From Opitutia bacterium UBA5964 (lineage in GTDB: Bacteria > Verrucomicrobiota > Verrucomicrobiia > Opitutales > Coraliomargaritaceae), in assembly GCA_002430605.1 (NCBI GenBank), contig DJBY01000101.1:475-8547 (forward strand): a stretch of DNA of 8,073 bases, in the 5' to 3' direction. Positions within the stretch are counted from its first letter, which is position 1; each line of letters begins with the position of its first letter. Made by a program: the position numbers and the translations under genes. Of this stretch, positions 6,238-8,073 are shown in pieces. The notes under the pieces were generated by a model. It was not told the DNA's origin. It did no database searches and saw only the letters and a list, made by a program, of their open reading frames with translations.

Positions 6238-7617
6238 CTACCCTTCTAGTTTTTGCACACTGTTGGCGATTAACCACTCCATCAGTTTACGATCGACCTT
6301 GCCGCGTTCATCTAGCGGTAAGATCGGCACCTGAATCATCTGCTTCGGGATCTTATAATTGGCCAAGTCTGCTCGCAGCTCCTCTTCCCACTTTCCCTCA
6401 TGACTGACCACCACGGACGGGATATAAAAAGCAACCAGCTTCTGCCCCCACTCAGAGTCGGGCCAACCGATCACCAACACCTGCTCCACGGCACCGGTAT
6501 CGATAATTGCCCGCTCCACCTCTTGAGGATCGATCTTTTCACCACCGCTCACGATTAAACGATCACTGCGCCCCACGATATGCAGCCGCCCAAGCGAATC
6601 GAAATAGCCTTCATCGTCGCTCAAATAGCCTAGTTTTGAAACGCCTCGAGCGCGACCGTGGTAACCCTTAAACATCGAACGCGCATTGATCCGAATATGC
6701 CCAGTTTCGCCGACTGGGCACACGCTGCCATCATCACGAATCACATTAATCAACGCATGATTCAATGGTCTGCCAGCATTGGTACTTCCAGCAATAAATT
6801 CATCTGGTGGTAGCGCCGTGACCATCGCTGCCGTTTCAGTCATTCCATAGCTCAAAACCACTGGCAGCTTTAACTCCCGCGCGCGCGCCTCAACTGACCC
6901 TGGCACCGGGGCACCACCCACGAAAATGGCCCGCATCGCCATCAATCGATTCGCGATCCGCTGCTGCGCCATCAATCGCTGCAACTGTGTCGGCACCAAC
7001 GAAAGACACGTCGTATTCGCGGCGAACGCTGGAAACTCCCCCGCCTGCAGCGCTTTAAATGCGGGAAATGCGATTTGCCCTTCGGTCACAAACGAACGCA
7101 CCAACTGCATCAACCCGCTCACGTGATATAAAGGTAGCACGCAGCAAGAATTGATCGGGCCTGGACCGATGAACGAGCTCAAGCCCTCGCACGCGGCCTC
7201 CAAGGTGCTCCATTGGTGAATCGCAAATTTCACTCCGCCCGAGCTACCCCCAGTCGGGATTAAAATCGCCCCTGGCTTTGGGTGCTGAATCCCCGCCCGT
7301 GCTTGTTCAGAAATCGGCGACTGACCAAAAATCACTGCGGGGTTGACTAACTTCACCACTGTTTCCCACTCGATGCGTCGCCACTTCGGATTTGCTAAGA
7401 TCACTGGCACGCCCGTGTGCACCGCCGCAAAAAAAGCCGCCGCAAAGCGTAGCGGATCGTGCTCCAGAATCATCACGCCGCGCACCTGCGCTTGCTCGCC
7501 TGCAACTTCGATTTGTGCAACGCGGCGTAGCGCCCGCCGAAATAAAGTTTCCCCAGCGATCCCTCCGATCCAATAATGCTTCAACGCCTTTAGGTCAAAT
7601 GTGGGAGCTGTTTCCAT
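6238..7617 (-). CDS. menE: o-Succinylbenzoate-CoA ligase (MenE), AMP-binding enzyme
   Basis: Adenylate-forming ligase that activates o-succinylbenzoate with ATP and couples it to CoA, the step after MenC in menaquinone synthesis; cytoplasmic. The 459 residues carry the ANL-superfamily motifs in order: P-loop PTGGSSGGVKFA (121-132), LSYGMTE (255-261), GETGHIRI (303-310), the ribose-binding Asp in SDDEGYFD (probably D335), IVGRSDRLIVSGGEKI (347-362, with R350) and a C-terminal adenylation Lys in ERGKVDRK (K440). Family motifs alone fit any acyl-CoA ligase; MenE is chosen because menC overlaps it directly upstream and the length is short, as in MenE. The N-terminal subdomain is compact: only about 120 residues precede the P-loop. 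ATG 7617 gives a 28-base overlap with menC; no in-frame ATG follows until residue 49, and a TTG at residue 12 is a less likely start. No Shine-Dalgarno is visible, so translational coupling to menC is plausible. Confidence 0.85.
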   Translation of the reverse strand: METAPTFDLKALKHYWIGGIAGETLFRRALRRVAQIEVAGEQAQVRGVMILEHDPLRFAAAFFAAVHTGVPVILANPKWRRIEWETVVKLVNPAVIFGQSPISEQARAGIQHPKPGAILIPTGGSSGGVKFAIHQWSTLEAACEGLSSFIGPGPINSCCVLPLYHVSGLMQLVRSFVTEGQIAFPAFKALQAGEFPAFAANTTCLSLVPTQLQRLMAQQRIANRLMAMRAIFVGGAPVPGSVEARARELKLPVVLSYGMTETAAMVTALPPDEFIAGSTNAGRPLNHALINVIRDDGSVCPVGETGHIRINARSMFKGYHGRARGVSKLGYLSDDEGYFDSLGRLHIVGRSDRLIVSGGEKIDPQEVERAIIDTGAVEQVLVIGWPDSEWGQKLVAFYIPSVVVSHEGKWEEELRADLANYKIPKQMIQVPILPLDERGKVDRKLMEWLIANSVQKLEG

Positions 7618-8073
7618 ATTGTTTCAAGGCTAAATCGGGTGCGTTCAACCGCACTGATAATAGGCGCGGATTTCTGAAATGGCAGACTATCGGTAAACGC
7701 TGCTAAAGTATCAAACCCAATCGCTAGGTTGTAGTCAGGTAATTGATCGGCAATTCTCAGCGCATTTTCTAGGCCGACTGCCGTCTCAAACACCGAGGAC
7801 AGCACCACCTGCGGCGCAACTGGCCGCAGCCGCTCGACCAGCGTACCAGCAGCGCCCATCAACGCAGGCTTCACGACCAACGGCCCCGACCATGCGTCCG
7901 GCTCAAACCAACGCAATCCGCCAGCACCATGGAGCGACTCATCCAAAGCAATCGGCACGCACGAGGACGCCGCAAGCTGCGCCATGGATGCTTCCTGCCC
8001 GACAGGCAAGGGTTGCTCCAAATACTCCACTTGCTTGGGGAACTGCTGCAAGACTCGCAACCAACTCTCCAAC
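7590..8073 (-). CDS. menC: o-Succinylbenzoate synthase (MenC), C-terminal part; runs off the right edge
   Basis: Enolase-superfamily enzyme that dehydrates SHCHC to o-succinylbenzoate in menaquinone synthesis. Only about the last 160 residues are present; the Leu encoded at the edge (TTG) is almost certainly internal, because the N-terminal capping domain, the first catalytic Lys (KxK) and the first metal Asp all lie outside. Visible residues, counted from the edge, are a metal-binding Glu in EYLEQPL (E19), a metal-binding Asp in IALDES (D44) and the second catalytic Lys in VVKPALMG (K68), followed by the SSVFETAVGL block (92-101) that closes the barrel. The identity is supported by menE directly downstream, since the enolase superfamily also contains dipeptide epimerases with similar motifs. 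The TAG/TGA end overlaps the start of menE by 28 bases. Confidence 0.85.
   Translation of the reverse strand, partial: LESWLRVLQQFPKQVEYLEQPLPVGQEASMAQLAASSCVPIALDESLHGAGGLRWFEPDAWSGPLVVKPALMGAAGTLVERLRPVAPQVVLSSVFETAVGLENALRIADQLPDYNLAIGFDTLAAFTDSLPFQKSAPIISAVERTRFSLETIWKQLPHLT

Noticed and set aside
1..8073. Search by eye for CRISPR repeats, tandem repeats, transposase genes, insertion-sequence ends, tRNA-like cloverleafs and defence-type domains.
   Set aside because: None was found; coding density is high and every large frame is explained by a known housekeeping family, so the window gives no support for an undescribed system.

Overview
The window reads as an ordinary chromosomal segment of a didermic, menaquinone-using bacterium. 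The best guess is a member of Verrucomicrobiota, class Opitutae (Coraliomargarita/Puniceicoccales-like). This rests on the gene mix (OSB-pathway menaquinone genes, PolX with a PHP domain, RNase Y, a signal-peptide-bearing DUF481 outer-membrane barrel, a GH20-type glycosidase) and on protein flavour. It is inference, not proof. The DNA is moderately GC-rich, with the DUF481 gene visibly more AT-rich than the GH20 gene. None of the gene starts has a well-placed Shine-Dalgarno sequence.

Layout. Plus strand, left end: the probable last 28 codons of an unidentified gene (to 89), then a complete glycoside hydrolase family 20-type gene (118-1563). A short spacer with a bulged hairpin (1564-1612) separates this from five genes that all run leftward on the minus strand. 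In transcription order they are: menC (C-terminal part only, cut by the right edge), menE, polX, rny and a DUF481 outer-membrane protein. menC and menE overlap by 28 bases, menE and polX are 48 bases apart, and rny and the DUF481 gene are 64 bases apart. The largest spacer is the roughly 160 bases between polX and rny. It carries a good sigma70-like promoter candidate and a small hairpin, so rny plus the DUF481 gene probably form a second transcription unit. No gene-free stretch exceeds 300 bases.

Function. MenC makes o-succinylbenzoate and MenE activates it to the CoA thioester, two consecutive steps of menaquinone synthesis. PolX is a repair-type polymerase with intact polymerase and PHP nuclease residues. 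RNase Y is the membrane-anchored endoribonuclease that starts mRNA decay. The DUF481 protein is exported to the outer membrane, and the GH20-type enzyme probably removes terminal N-acetylhexosamine-like sugars in the cytoplasm. Apart from menC-menE, these genes have no evident joint pathway.

I found no mobile element, CRISPR array, tRNA, rRNA or defence system, and no convincing sign of an undescribed system. The findings are mostly about gene starts, regulation and architecture.
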